The notes: generated from the sequence alone by a model not told the origin. A DNA stretch of 64,000 nt from Faecalicatena_A orotica (GCF_040545875.1 NZ_JBEPMR010000010.1); one strand, 5' to 3'; positions 7,095 through 15,706 are shown, counted from the first letter of the stretch. Program-made: numbers and translations.

Positions 7095-8818
7095 GATACC
7101 GCCTCCCCTTTTCCGGGCTTTGTCTCACGAAGCAGAATTTCCGACCCGGCCCCGGCCTTTCGCACCTTTTCCTCCGGAATCTGCTCATATTCACTGATAA
7201 TCTTCGTTACGAGAGGCATACAGAAACCACCCTGGCATCTTCCCATCCCGGGGCGCACCCTTTTCTTGATCCCGTCTATCGTCGGCACAGGAATCGGGGA
7301 CTTCAGCGCATCCAGTATCTCTCCCTTGCTGATTTCCTCACAGCGGCACACAATCTCCCCGTAATTGGGGTTTTCCTGTATGAGCCGGTTCCGTTCTTCA
7401 TCGGAAAGCCGGTTCAATACCGGTGCTGCCTTCCTGACCGGCTGGAAATCCCGGTTTCTCTCCACTTTTCTGCTCTTTGAAAGTTCTTTGACCACCATCT
7501 TCTCAATATCGAGGGCAACCGCCGGTGCCGTGGTAAGTCCCGGCGACTGGATTCCCGCACAGTGGATTAAGTTCTTTGTCCTCCTGCCCTTTTCAATCAC
7601 AAAGTCCTCTTCAAAGGTAGCTGGCCTGACACCTGTAAAATATGTAATGATATCTCTTTTGCTCAGTGCCCCGGCCGTCAGCTTCTGCTTCTCAAAAACG
7701 GCATCAATACTGCCCTGCTCTGTGGCAAAGTTTTCTTTCTCATACGTTTCCACCGCATTCGGACCGACAAGCAGATTATCGTGGACCGTATGCAGGATGC
7801 CTCCGCCTTTTGTATGCTTCGTATTTTGATTCAGTGTCTTGATCGATGCAATCCCCTTTACAAGACTGCCCGACTTTTTATCCAGAATAGAATTCGTACC
7901 TTTTCTCGGATGTATCGAATAAAAGCGGTCTCCCGCCATCTTTGCCACATCCTCCGCGAACACTCCGGCCGCATTGATCACGATCTTCGGATAGACCGTC
8001 CCCCGGTTCGTCGTCACGGAACGGATCTTTGCGTTCTTCACTTCCATGCCAAGCACCGCCGTATTCAACGATACTTTTGCTCCATTCTCCACCGCATTTT
8101 CCCCATAAGCAATTGTCAGTCCGTAAGGACATACACAGCCCGCAGACGGGTTGAATATGGCAAACTGAAACTCTGGGTTCAGGTTCGGCTCCCTCCTAAA
8201 CAGTTCATCCCGTTTCAGAATCCGCGTATCCTTCACCTTGCAGATATGCCTGCGCTGCCAGACGTAAGCCCATATGAGGGGATACATCCATTTTCCGGTA
8301 AATCCCACATACTGCCCACACCGGTCAAAGGGAACACTCAGCTCCTTACAGACCCTGCCGAACATCCGGTTGCCTTTCAGCACATAATGCTGCTTTAAGC
8401 TGCCCCGGTTCAGGTCGACTCCCGGATGCACTTCCCCGTCATTGCGGCCTGACGCCTGCACTGCAAGATCTGCCTCCTTATCCACGAGCAGGATATCCAG
8501 CTTCCATTTGGAAAGTTCTCTCGCAATGCTCGCTCCCGAGATCCCGCCTCCAATGATCAGGACATCCGGCTTCTTCTTATCAAGAGAATCATCCTTTACG
8601 TCCGGTATCCGCATCTCTGGTATCGTCACCCCATCCAGTCTGATATCATTCACAACATGCATACCCGGCTTCTTATTCACACACATGCTGCATGCCGCAA
8701 CAATCTTATCCCAGCTGTCCAGATGCCCTGACACAATAATGCAGCGGTTCTCTATCCGGACCGAAACACTCTCTCCAAAATGCTTATGAAGCTTCTTTTG
8801 AAGCACATTTACATTCAT
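7091..8818 (-). CDS. GlpA-like FAD-dependent dehydrogenase with C-terminal [2Fe-2S] domain
   Basis: A 575-residue flavoprotein of the GlpA/DAO family. After an N-terminal ~60-residue domain with BON-like character (alternating hydrophobics ending in 'GMHVVNDIRLDG'), the FAD motif is 'PDVLIIGGGISGASIARELS', followed by 'ASGRNDGEVHPG'. The C-terminus has a BFD-like [2Fe-2S] domain: 'IVCRCEEISKGEI' and 'GMGRCQGGFC' provide four cysteines. Relatives oxidise sn-glycerol-3-phosphate to DHAP. The start was set at ATG 8818 (GAAGGG upstream); the longest frame would begin at 8872 over the promoter side. First gene of the operon; the substrate may be glycerol-3-phosphate or the product of the operon's own kinase. 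Confidence 0.83.
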   Translation of the reverse strand: MNVNVLQKKLHKHFGESVSVRIENRCIIVSGHLDSWDKIVAACSMCVNKKPGMHVVNDIRLDGVTIPEMRIPDVKDDSLDKKKPDVLIIGGGISGASIARELSKWKLDILLVDKEADLAVQASGRNDGEVHPGVDLNRGSLKQHYVLKGNRMFGRVCKELSVPFDRCGQYVGFTGKWMYPLIWAYVWQRRHICKVKDTRILKRDELFRREPNLNPEFQFAIFNPSAGCVCPYGLTIAYGENAVENGAKVSLNTAVLGMEVKNAKIRSVTTNRGTVYPKIVINAAGVFAEDVAKMAGDRFYSIHPRKGTNSILDKKSGSLVKGIASIKTLNQNTKHTKGGGILHTVHDNLLVGPNAVETYEKENFATEQGSIDAVFEKQKLTAGALSKRDIITYFTGVRPATFEEDFVIEKGRRTKNLIHCAGIQSPGLTTAPAVALDIEKMVVKELSKSRKVERNRDFQPVRKAAPVLNRLSDEERNRLIQENPNYGEIVCRCEEISKGEILDALKSPIPVPTIDGIKKRVRPGMGRCQGGFCMPLVTKIISEYEQIPEEKVRKAGAGSEILLRETKPGKGEAVS

Positions 8819-8883
8819 GGAATCCCTTCTTTCTTCTAAAAGACATAATGATTCTATTTTTCCAACATTCAAACCATATGCAT

Positions 8884-8927
8884 ATTATACGATAAGTTAT
8901 CAGACATTTCCACTCATAATTGGAAAT
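8884..8927 (-). promoter_or_regulatory. Promoter and operator-like dyad of the GlpA-like operon
   Basis: On the minus strand a perfect TATAAT (8884-8889) lies 66 nt before the start codon. A dyad, ATTTCCA (8906-8912) and TGGAAAT (8921-8927) with 8-bp spacer, covers the weak -35 position (TGGAAA at 8907-8912), suggesting regulator-controlled initiation. No regulator gene is adjacent. Confidence 0.55.
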
Positions 8928-8970
8928 TAGTGTACGATCTTCATATTTCTGAATGATTGAATGGGGGGAC

Positions 8971-9260
8971 GCCTGCTGAAAATCAGGCGGAAAGGCCCCT
9001 GCAAGCTGTGTGGTCTGTTCGCATGCTTTTCATTTACGAAGAACCACTAATGCCAAAAACGGCCCTCCGCAGGGCACCGACCACATTTGCCGCCCAATCT
9101 TGATGATTGGACGGCGCAGGTGGTCTGAAAATCTGTTTTGGAAAACAGATTTTCTCCCTTTGGAGGGCCGTTTTTGACATAAGTGGTTCTAACGTGCATT
9201 CTATGCATTTGAACAGGCCACACAGCTTGCAGGGGCCTTTCCGCCTGACTTTCAGCAGGC
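8971..9260. repeat. 290-bp foldback element (imperfect inverted repeat with two inner hairpins)
   Basis: Left arm 8971-9074 and right arm 9156-9260 are inverted copies at roughly 80 percent identity; the outer ~43 bp differ at a single base. The ~80-nt centre holds two further hairpins, 9079-9125 (GACCAC / GTGGTC outer pairs) and a perfect 13-bp stem at 9127-9154 (GAAAATCTGTTTT / AAAACAGATTTTC). No protein is encoded. It is GC-richer than the flanks and lies between the NSS symporter stop and the GlpA-like operon promoter. A MITE-like mobile element or a large structured RNA are both possible; I cannot tell which. No clear target-site duplication is seen. Confidence 0.75.
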
Positions 9261-9326
9261 TTCGTTCATCCACCGGGACGTGAAGATCGTCCGGGGTGGG
9301 AATTTCTGACCATAAGATTGTATTTC

Positions 9327-9353
9327 ATAGGCTGGGTTTTTAACCCGGCCTAT
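9327..9353 (-). terminator. Hairpin overlapping the NSS symporter stop codon
   Basis: ATAGGCTGGGTT / AACCCGGCCTAT form a 12-bp stem with one wobble pair and a 3-nt loop. It includes the stop codon at 9350-9352. The downstream minus-strand sequence lacks a good U-tract, so termination may be weak. Confidence 0.4.
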
Positions 9354-10720
9354 TTGTGGAACATGGACCAGTATCCTTGTATGAAGATGAAGAGTACGAT
9401 TACTGGCAGTACGTAGGAGACGTATATTCTTGCCCACTGGGGGAATTTGAGGCCTTCTCCGGTGTTGGCTTCTTTTTGGAAGTTTTTCCATCCCCATCCG
9501 ATTTTGCTTGTGCAGAAGAGGAGGTAGATCAGGCTTCCGATTGGGAGGAGGTTGTTGCTTACGAAGAAGTCTTCCAGGTCCAGGATGTTTTTGCCCTCTC
9601 CCAGTGGTGAGAATCCGCTCCATATGTTGAATCCTAAGATGCATGGAAGTGATAGGATGATGATTGCAGCCAGATTGATAAGTACTGCTTTCTTACGGCT
9701 GCATCCGGTCAGGTCCATAGCAAAGGATATAATATTTTCAAATACGGCAATGATCGTGGATGCCGCCGCGAAGAACATACACAGGAAAAACAGGGTTCCC
9801 CAGATTCTGCCACCGCTCATGGAGTTGAAAATATTCGGCAGTGTAATGAAGATCAGACTCGGTCCGCTGTCGGGATTGACTCCGAATGCAAAGCAGGCCG
9901 GGAAAATGATCATTCCTGCCACGAGTGCCACGCATGTATCTAACACAGTAACACAGACCGCCTCTCCAGTCAGTGTGCGTTTCTTGTCAATGTAGCTCCC
10001 GAAAATAGCAATTGCGCCGATTCCCAGACTCAATGTAAAGAAGGCCTGTCCCATCGCTGCAAACACAACATTCATGATACCGGCATCTTTTACCTTGGAA
10101 AAATCAGGGTAAAGATAGAATCGAAGGCCTTCAGAAGCCCCTGTCAGCGTCGCGGAGCGGACTGCGAGTATTACCATAAGTACAAGCAGGATCAGCATCA
10201 TTACTTTTGTAATCTTCTCAACACCCTTCTGGAGTCCTATGCTGCAGATTGCGAAGCAAAGCGCAACAACAATTACCATGCAGACCGTCATAAGCACCGG
10301 CTGTGCGGTAAGTGAACCAAACTCCCCTGCGATCTCATCTGCATTCAGGCCTTCAAACCTGCCGCCCGCCATCTTTACAAAGTATAACAGCATCCAGCCC
10401 CCAATGGTCGTATAGAACATCATCAGGAGATAATTTCCTGCCATCGCACCATATTTATACCAGTGCCACTTTGTCCCCGCAGGCTCCAGCCTGTCAAATG
10501 ACAGAGCCGCACTCACCTGACTCGCCCTGCCTACAGAGAACTCCATAATCATAATTGGAAGCCCGAGTATTGCAAGGAAGAACAGGTAAATCAGCACAAA
10601 AGCCGCGCCCCCGTATACCCCTGTGATATAAGGGAACCGCCATACATTTCCAAGTCCGATGGCACATCCTGCCGAAATCAGGATGAACCCCAGTCTGGAA
10701 CCAAATTTTTCTCTCTTCAT
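9350..10720 (-). CDS. Sodium-dependent transporter, neurotransmitter:sodium symporter (NSS/SNF) family
   Basis: A 456-residue integral membrane protein with about 11-12 hydrophobic segments. The first helix has the family signature 'SAGCAIGLGNVWRFPYITG', which in LeuT-type transporters forms part of the Na+ and amino-acid site. Later segments such as 'AMGQAFFTLSLGIGAIAIFG' correspond to helix 6, also a substrate contact. Bacterial members import amino acids such as tryptophan, tyrosine or branched-chain residues; the substrate here is not determined. It is monocistronic, with its own promoter at 10796-10824. The relation to the neighbouring SSS symporter is unclear. Confidence 0.88.
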   Translation of the reverse strand: MKREKFGSRLGFILISAGCAIGLGNVWRFPYITGVYGGAAFVLIYLFFLAILGLPIMIMEFSVGRASQVSAALSFDRLEPAGTKWHWYKYGAMAGNYLLMMFYTTIGGWMLLYFVKMAGGRFEGLNADEIAGEFGSLTAQPVLMTVCMVIVVALCFAICSIGLQKGVEKITKVMMLILLVLMVILAVRSATLTGASEGLRFYLYPDFSKVKDAGIMNVVFAAMGQAFFTLSLGIGAIAIFGSYIDKKRTLTGEAVCVTVLDTCVALVAGMIIFPACFAFGVNPDSGPSLIFITLPNIFNSMSGGRIWGTLFFLCMFFAAASTIIAVFENIISFAMDLTGCSRKKAVLINLAAIIILSLPCILGFNIWSGFSPLGEGKNILDLEDFFVSNNLLPIGSLIYLLFCTSKIGWGWKNFQKEANTGEGLKFPQWARIYVSYVLPVIVLFIFIQGYWSMFHK

Positions 10721-10795
10721 ATCTCTTTAGACCCTCTCTTTTATCATTTAAAAAATCCGACCAATTATCATGCACAAATTCAGTCAACAAGATTT

Positions 10796-10824
10796 ATCTT
10801 AAGGCATTGCCATTTCCCTGTCAA
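10796..10824 (-). promoter_or_regulatory. Promoter of the NSS symporter gene
   Basis: Minus-strand TTGACA (10819-10824) and TAAGAT (10796-10801) are separated by 17 bp, about 75 nt before the start codon. Confidence 0.65.
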
Positions 10825-10860
10825 GCAATTCCGGTGGCTTCTGTTCTCCCTACAGCTAAA

Positions 10861-10885
10861 GGCCCCGGGCAAGATGCCCGGGGCC
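10861..10885 (-). terminator. Terminator of the SSS symporter gene
   Basis: A perfect 11-bp GC-rich stem (GGCCCCGGGCA / TGCCCGGGGCC) with a 3-nt loop lies 36 nt past the SSS stop codon. On the minus strand it is followed by a short run of three U. Confidence 0.8.
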
Positions 10886-10921
10886 TGATCATATCCTTAT
10901 GTATAAACCGTTTCGCTTTCC

Positions 10922-12454
10922 TTAGTTTGCCTCCAGCGAACGCTTCTTTGTAATTGTGACCTTTTCGTCGTAGCACGTGAAGATCTCATCCACCTTCTCT
11001 TTTTTCACCTTCGGGGTCACAAGACTTACCACAGGCACAATAACCAGTCCGGCTATCATGGCGATCGCTCCCGCGTTGATCGGTGAAGCAATGTATCCGA
11101 TAAACATATTTGAAACAGTGATTCCCACTCCTGCGATAAAACTTGCCCATACAGCGGCGCGTGTCACACCTTTCCAGTACAGTCCGTAGAGGAATGGAGC
11201 CAGAAATGCCCCGGCCAGCGCCCCCCATGAGATCCCCATGAGCTGTGCGATAAAGGTCGGCGGATTCAGCGCAATCACAACAGAAATTACGATGAAAAAT
11301 ACAATCAGCAGCTGCATGGTAATGACCTGTTTCTTCTCACTCATATTCTTCATCACATTATCCTTCAGCAGGTCCAGAGTCATTGTAGAGCTGGACGTCA
11401 GAACAAGTGAAGACAGTGTGGACATAGATGCCGATAAAACAAGTACGACTACGATGCCGATTAAGATGTCCGGCAGGCTCGAAAGCATAAACGGAATAAT
11501 ACTGTCATAGATTACCGAGCCTGTTGTCTGGTCATAGATGGCCGGGTCATCGAAGAGTCTTCCGAAACCGCCGAGGAAATAAGAACCTCCTGCAACTACG
11601 ACTGCAAACAAAGTGGAAATGACTGTCCCTGTGTTGATCGCCTTCTCATCCTTAATTGCATAAAACTTATTGATCATCTGCGGCAGCCCCCACGTTCCCA
11701 GAGAGGTCAGGATTACAACCCCCAAAAGGTTCAGCGGGTCAGGGCCGAAGAAGGAAGTAAAAGCTCCCGGCTGTCCGGAAGTCACTGCCACATCACTCGG
11801 TATCTGCGCCATTGTCTGGATTGCCTGAAGGAATCCCCCTTTTCCGCTCAGTACCGCACCGATAACTACAACAATTCCTACCAGCATGATGATTCCCTGA
11901 ATGAAATCGTTGATAGCCGTTGCCATGTAACCGCCAAGTATAACATAGACCGCCGTAAATAGCGCCATAACAACTACACAGGCTGTGTATGGAATATGGA
12001 ACGCCATCCCGAACAGTCTGGATAATCCGTTGTATACAGAAGCCGTGTAAGGAATCAGGAAAATAAATACAATCACAGAAGCCGTGATTTTCAATGCCTT
12101 GCAGTCATAGCGTTCCCCGAAAAAATCCGGCATCGTCTTCGAACGCAGGTGCTGGGTCATAACCTTTGTCCTCCGTCCCAGCACTACCCATGCCAGAAGG
12201 CTTCCGATCACCGCGTTTCCAATGCCGATCCATGTGGATGCAATTCCGTATTTCCATCCGAACTGCCCGGCGTACCCTACAAATACAACCGCTGAAAAAT
12301 AAGAGGTTCCATATGCGAATGCCGTCAGCCACGGTCCGACAGAACGCCCGCCCAGCACAAAACCATCTACACTTCTCGTGTGTCTTCTTGCATAGAAGCC
12401 CACACCTACCATTACAGCAAAAAATACAATCAGTAAAATTAACTTAACGCCCAT
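10922..12454 (-). CDS. Sodium:solute symporter (SSS family)
   Basis: A 510-residue transporter of the SSS family (PutP/PanF-like), with about 13 membrane segments. The N-terminal region 'SVDGFVLGGRSVGPWLTAFA' is the usual first loop and helix-2 start, and 'SSLVLTSSSTMTLDLL' is the conserved Na2-site serine-rich helix. It moves a small organic solute such as an amino or carboxylic acid together with Na+; the exact solute cannot be read. It is monocistronic, bounded by the terminator at 10861-10885 and by a promoter containing two palindromes (12515-12585), so expression is probably tightly regulated. GAGGAAGAGAG precedes the ATG. Confidence 0.87.
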   Translation of the reverse strand: MGVKLILLIVFFAVMVGVGFYARRHTRSVDGFVLGGRSVGPWLTAFAYGTSYFSAVVFVGYAGQFGWKYGIASTWIGIGNAVIGSLLAWVVLGRRTKVMTQHLRSKTMPDFFGERYDCKALKITASVIVFIFLIPYTASVYNGLSRLFGMAFHIPYTACVVVMALFTAVYVILGGYMATAINDFIQGIIMLVGIVVVIGAVLSGKGGFLQAIQTMAQIPSDVAVTSGQPGAFTSFFGPDPLNLLGVVILTSLGTWGLPQMINKFYAIKDEKAINTGTVISTLFAVVVAGGSYFLGGFGRLFDDPAIYDQTTGSVIYDSIIPFMLSSLPDILIGIVVVLVLSASMSTLSSLVLTSSSTMTLDLLKDNVMKNMSEKKQVITMQLLIVFFIVISVVIALNPPTFIAQLMGISWGALAGAFLAPFLYGLYWKGVTRAAVWASFIAGVGITVSNMFIGYIASPINAGAIAMIAGLVIVPVVSLVTPKVKKEKVDEIFTCYDEKVTITKKRSLEAN

Positions 12455-12514
12455 CTCTCTTCCTCATCTCTCATATGCTTTCCTTTTTATGATGCCTCTG
12501 CTCTCGCTAATTTG

Positions 12515-12585
12515 CTTTAAAGCGTTACGCTTTAAAGTATTAAAGCACTATTGGTATAGTAACACGGGACATATCCCCGTGTCAA
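12515..12585 (-). promoter_or_regulatory. Promoter of the SSS symporter with two palindromic sites
   Basis: Minus-strand TTGACA (12580-12585) and TACTAT (12556-12561) are 18 bp apart. A dyad ACACGGG / CCCGTGT (12562-12582) fills the spacer. Downstream of the start site lies a second, perfect dyad CTTTAAAGCG-TTA-CGCTTTAAAG (12515-12537). Both positions suit repressors or an RNA hairpin; no regulator is adjacent. Confidence 0.7.
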
Positions 12586-12661
12586 TCGAAAAATGGTGCG
12601 AATGCAAAATTATTACTGCCTATCGTTACCGTTCTCTCTCCGGGTACATACAGACATGCAA

Positions 12662-12705
12662 AATCCCCTGTAATATGAATCTGTCTCTTCATATTACAGG
12701 GGATT
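12662..12705 (-). terminator. Terminator after methylglyoxal synthase
   Basis: A perfect 18-bp stem (arms 12662-12679 and 12688-12705, 8-nt loop) lies 15 nt past the mgsA stop and is followed on the minus strand by TTTTGC. Confidence 0.85.
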
Positions 12706-12720
12706 CCTGATAATAAATCA

Positions 12721-13197
12721 TTATTTCATCTTCTCGACTCTGTCATGAATCGTCTTATTAAAATTCTCAACCTGTCTGCAGTAAGGCTCATTCATGAACT
12801 TTGAATTCAGCATAAAGTCCGCTGTCGCCAGATTGTTTGCAATCGGAATGTCATAGACAACTGCGATTCTAAGCAGCGCCTTTACATCCGGGTCGTGGGG
12901 CTGTGCTTCCAGCGGGTCCCACAGAAAAATCATGAAATCGATCTGCCCTTCTACAATCTTTGCACCGATCTGCTGGTCACCGCCAAGAGGTCCGCTGCAG
13001 TATCCCCTGACCGGAAGTCCGGTTCTCTCCGCAATCAATTTTGCAGTTGTACCCGTCCCGCATAAAAAGTGCCCTTTTAAAATCTCTTTATTCTTATCAC
13101 ACCAGTCTACCAGCTCTTTTTTCTTGCCATCATGTGCGACCAGCGCGATATGCTTTGCCTTGCCAATTTCCAAAGTTACGTAATTGTCTTCCAGCAT
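12721..13197 (-). CDS. mgsA: Methylglyoxal synthase
   Basis: A 158-residue cytoplasmic enzyme that converts dihydroxyacetone phosphate to methylglyoxal and phosphate, a bypass used when phosphorylated sugars accumulate. The family motifs are all present: 'ALVAHDGKKKELVDW', 'GTGTTAKLI', the phosphate-binding 'SGPLGGDQQIGA' and the catalytic 'FLWDPLEAQPHDPDVKALLR'. The usual length is about 150 residues. The start was set at ATG 13197 because GGAGG lies 8 nt upstream; the longer frame would start on the ribosome-binding site itself. It is the third gene after the ABC exporter pair, 36 nt past the permease stop, probably co-transcribed. DHAP from the GlpA-like operon would be a substrate source (inference). 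Confidence 0.95.
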   Translation of the reverse strand: MLEDNYVTLEIGKAKHIALVAHDGKKKELVDWCDKNKEILKGHFLCGTGTTAKLIAERTGLPVRGYCSGPLGGDQQIGAKIVEGQIDFMIFLWDPLEAQPHDPDVKALLRIAVVYDIPIANNLATADFMLNSKFMNEPYCRQVENFNKTIHDRVEKMK

Positions 13198-13233
13198 ATG
13201 TACTACCTCCATTATTCTGTCAGCCCTTTTTAA

Positions 13234-14811
13234 TTATACCAGCTGTTCCATAGAATGAAAACGTATGGATGCCAGCAGGCCTATGGCTACTGTTACTATC
13301 ATACTATAAATGAGAATAATTGGAAAGACCAAATCTATACTAATTACCAGTCCTGCTACTACGGAAATTGCCGCACCGATTCCCAGAATCGTCATCTGGA
13401 TCAGTGCCCTGACGATCCCCTGCCCCGTCTTTCCGAGGGATTCTCCCAACAGACACTGCGATATTACCATCGTGTACATCCTGTTTGCCTGAAGGACAGC
13501 ATATGTCAATATTGCAAGTACGATCTGCACAGGGCTGATTTTCCATGCCACACCGAGCGGGATGCAGAAAATACAGCCGTCCACCAGCGCTTTAATATGC
13601 TCCATCAGCGTCGCATACCAGAGTTTTTTAACCGGGCTGTCCGGAATCAGGAAGAGATAAGGACTCTTAAGCTCATTCTCCCATTTTCCAACATACCCTG
13701 ACAGGACCAGCGTCATATAAAGAATGATCCCCATCAGATACATTGCAGGCATGCCTGATTTCATCACACTCGCCCGCATCACTCTGGATAACAGGATTGC
13801 GATGGCAAGGCACATCACCGTCATTTTAGAGAAAATGAAATACTTTTCCTTCTTGTACTCCAGTAGCTGCCTGTAAAAAATCGCTTTTGCACCTGTTGCA
13901 CGGAAAGATTCATTGACCCGGCGGAACTTCTTTTTCTTCTCACCGATACTCATCACCATCTCGCCATTGACCTTGCGTCTTCTCATCTCTGCATAGTCAT
14001 CTGCAAACTTTGCTGCATCTTCATAATACCCGCCGTCACATTTCATCCTGCAAGCCGCCAGCAGCGCACCCGCTGCCGTTAAAAGGTATAAAACGGTACA
14101 GATCACATTCAGTGTATCCGGTCCCAGAAGGATCAGACGGTAGACAGAAATATTCCAGCCGGCCACCGGTATCATCTGAAGCCCCGGCCAGTCAATAAAC
14201 GCCGATGCACTCTCAACAGACACTCCATATTTCTTAAAATAAAGAACAATAAAAACGGCAACTCCAATCAGAAATACCTTAATGCCTCTGCCGATCCAGA
14301 TCTTCGCTTTTTCCGGAATCCTGTCATTCGTATACATCAGTATCATAATACTGATTTCAAACATAATTTCCACAACACATTCTACAAGGAAAAACAGAAC
14401 CATCTTCCACAGTTCCACCCCGAATACAGCCAGTCCCCCGATGAAAAACAGAACACTGACGATTATCGAAACAAGATAATTCATCCATGCACTGTGAAGC
14501 AGAATCAGCTTTGGATTTACCGGCGCCGTAAAGACAAAGTGTGCATGTGAAGGTTTGAAAATAACCCCTTTTCTGGAAGCATATGATGCAAAATTAGCAA
14601 GGAAGATATAAAGCGTCCAGATTGTTATGATGACAATCAGCCCTTTTACAGAATCAAAATGTATGATATTCACAAGGTTACCCAGCATCACTGCAACAAA
14701 AACTGCATACACGAAGCCCCCGATAATCAGAAGTAAAGATACCGGCTTTCTCAGCGCCTTCTTCATATTATTCATAAAGGTCCTCTTCGTTACATATAAA
14801 AGCGCTCTCAT
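13234..14811 (-). CDS. Putative ABC exporter membrane subunit
   Basis: A 525-residue polytopic membrane protein, matching the putative ABC exporter family found beside ABC ATPases in Bacillota. It opens with 'MRALLYVTKRTFMNNMKKAL', typical of ABC-2-like exporters, and has about 10 hydrophobic segments with a basic cytoplasmic loop near residues 270-300 ('RRRKVNG', 'GEKKKKFRR'). The ATG directly follows the TAG stop of the ATPase gene with no spacing, so translation is coupled and the two proteins form one transporter. The substrate is unknown. No peptide precursor or self-protection gene lies nearby, so a bacteriocin role is not supported. Confidence 0.75.
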   Translation of the reverse strand: MRALLYVTKRTFMNNMKKALRKPVSLLLIIGGFVYAVFVAVMLGNLVNIIHFDSVKGLIVIITIWTLYIFLANFASYASRKGVIFKPSHAHFVFTAPVNPKLILLHSAWMNYLVSIIVSVLFFIGGLAVFGVELWKMVLFFLVECVVEIMFEISIMILMYTNDRIPEKAKIWIGRGIKVFLIGVAVFIVLYFKKYGVSVESASAFIDWPGLQMIPVAGWNISVYRLILLGPDTLNVICTVLYLLTAAGALLAACRMKCDGGYYEDAAKFADDYAEMRRRKVNGEMVMSIGEKKKKFRRVNESFRATGAKAIFYRQLLEYKKEKYFIFSKMTVMCLAIAILLSRVMRASVMKSGMPAMYLMGIILYMTLVLSGYVGKWENELKSPYLFLIPDSPVKKLWYATLMEHIKALVDGCIFCIPLGVAWKISPVQIVLAILTYAVLQANRMYTMVISQCLLGESLGKTGQGIVRALIQMTILGIGAAISVVAGLVISIDLVFPIILIYSMIVTVAIGLLASIRFHSMEQLV

Positions 14812-15522
14812 CTATTCATCACCGCCCGTTTCCCATCCGCCTGTCATCTCAAAGAACAGGTCGTCCAGATCCTTCTCACCTACTTCTGACTTATGATAGG
14901 AACCGATAATATGACTCTTCTCCATAACAAACATAACATCCCAGAGCTCCTCCACCATCTCCAGCATATGCGTACTGATCAGCACGGTCACTCCCTGGTT
15001 CTTCAGCTCAATGACAACTTCCTTTAGCTCCTTAATCGCTTTTGGATCAAGACCCACCATAGGTTCGTCCAGAAGAATCACTTTCGGCTTAATTGAAAGT
15101 GCACAACAGATGCTGACTTTCTGCATCATACCTTTCGACAGCTCATTGCCAAGCTTATCCTGTTTATCATCCAGATCAAAGCGTTTCAGCAGAGCCTCAA
15201 TCTCCTCATCCGTGACAGTGCTGTCATAGGCTCTGCGCACATACTCAATATGCTCTCTGACAGTCAGTGCCTCGAACATGGACGGAATCTCCGGCACATA
15301 GGCAAAGAGCCGCTTCGCATCCAGCTTCTTTGCATCAATCCCCTGAATACCGATTCGCCCCGTGTAGCGCAAAAGCCCCGCTATACTCTTAATAATGGTA
15401 GACTTTCCCGCCCCATTAGGCCCTAACAAAACCCCGACCTGACCGTCCGGGATAAAAAAACTGACCCTGTCAACTGCCAGATACTTTCCATATGATTTAC
15501 TTAACTCCTGTATTTCCAGCAT
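14812..15522 (-). CDS. ABC transporter ATP-binding protein
   Basis: A 236-residue ATPase with Walker A 'GPNGAGKSTIIKS', signature 'LSKGMMQKVS' (a K in place of the usual second G, common in ABC-2 exporters), Walker B 'VILLDEPMVGLD' and switch His in 'VLISTHMLEM'. It pairs with the membrane subunit encoded immediately downstream. The upstream region has a good promoter and a dyad (15571-15620). The complex is expected to export or to rearrange a hydrophobic compound; no more can be said from sequence. Confidence 0.9.
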   Translation of the reverse strand: MLEIQELSKSYGKYLAVDRVSFFIPDGQVGVLLGPNGAGKSTIIKSIAGLLRYTGRIGIQGIDAKKLDAKRLFAYVPEIPSMFEALTVREHIEYVRRAYDSTVTDEEIEALLKRFDLDDKQDKLGNELSKGMMQKVSICCALSIKPKVILLDEPMVGLDPKAIKELKEVVIELKNQGVTVLISTHMLEMVEELWDVMFVMEKSHIIGSYHKSEVGEKDLDDLFFEMTGGWETGGDE

Positions 15523-15570
15523 GATTCCCCTCCTGCATATGTAATATAAAACTACATTCCCTGATACTTT

Positions 15571-15620
15571 TTGTATTATTCATTTAATACAATGATACAT
15601 GTAATTCAAAATCTTGTCAA
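15571..15620 (-). promoter_or_regulatory. Promoter and operator-like dyad of the ABC exporter operon
   Basis: Minus-strand TTGACA (15615-15620) and TATCAT (15592-15597) have 17-bp spacing. Just downstream is a perfect dyad TTGTATTA (15571-15578) / TAATACAA (15585-15592), a position suited to a repressor. YtrA-type GntR repressors often control such exporters, but none is encoded here. Confidence 0.7.
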
Positions 15621-15634
15621 TACTGTATTAAAAA

Positions 15635-15679
15635 CACCCCGGAAGCATATGACTCATCATACCATATACTTTCGGGGCG
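15635..15679 (-). terminator. Terminator of the AAA-ATPase/PD-(D/E)XK gene
   Basis: A ~17-bp stem (15635-15651 with 15663-15679, mostly perfect, two or three wobbles) is followed on the minus strand by a run of five U. Its sequence resembles the terminator at 18495-18534. Confidence 0.75.
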
Positions 15680-15706
15680 CTCTTATTAACTTTCTTACCA
15701 GTCCCT

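Noticed and set aside
9034..9644. Open frames inside and beside the foldback element
   Set aside because: They are low-complexity, overlap the NSS gene end or the inverted arms, and match no family; the inverted repeat explains the sequence.
13234..15522. Bacteriocin export cluster
   Set aside because: The ABC pair could suggest it, but there is no precursor peptide, modification enzyme or immunity gene; the CPBP protease is 24 kb away.
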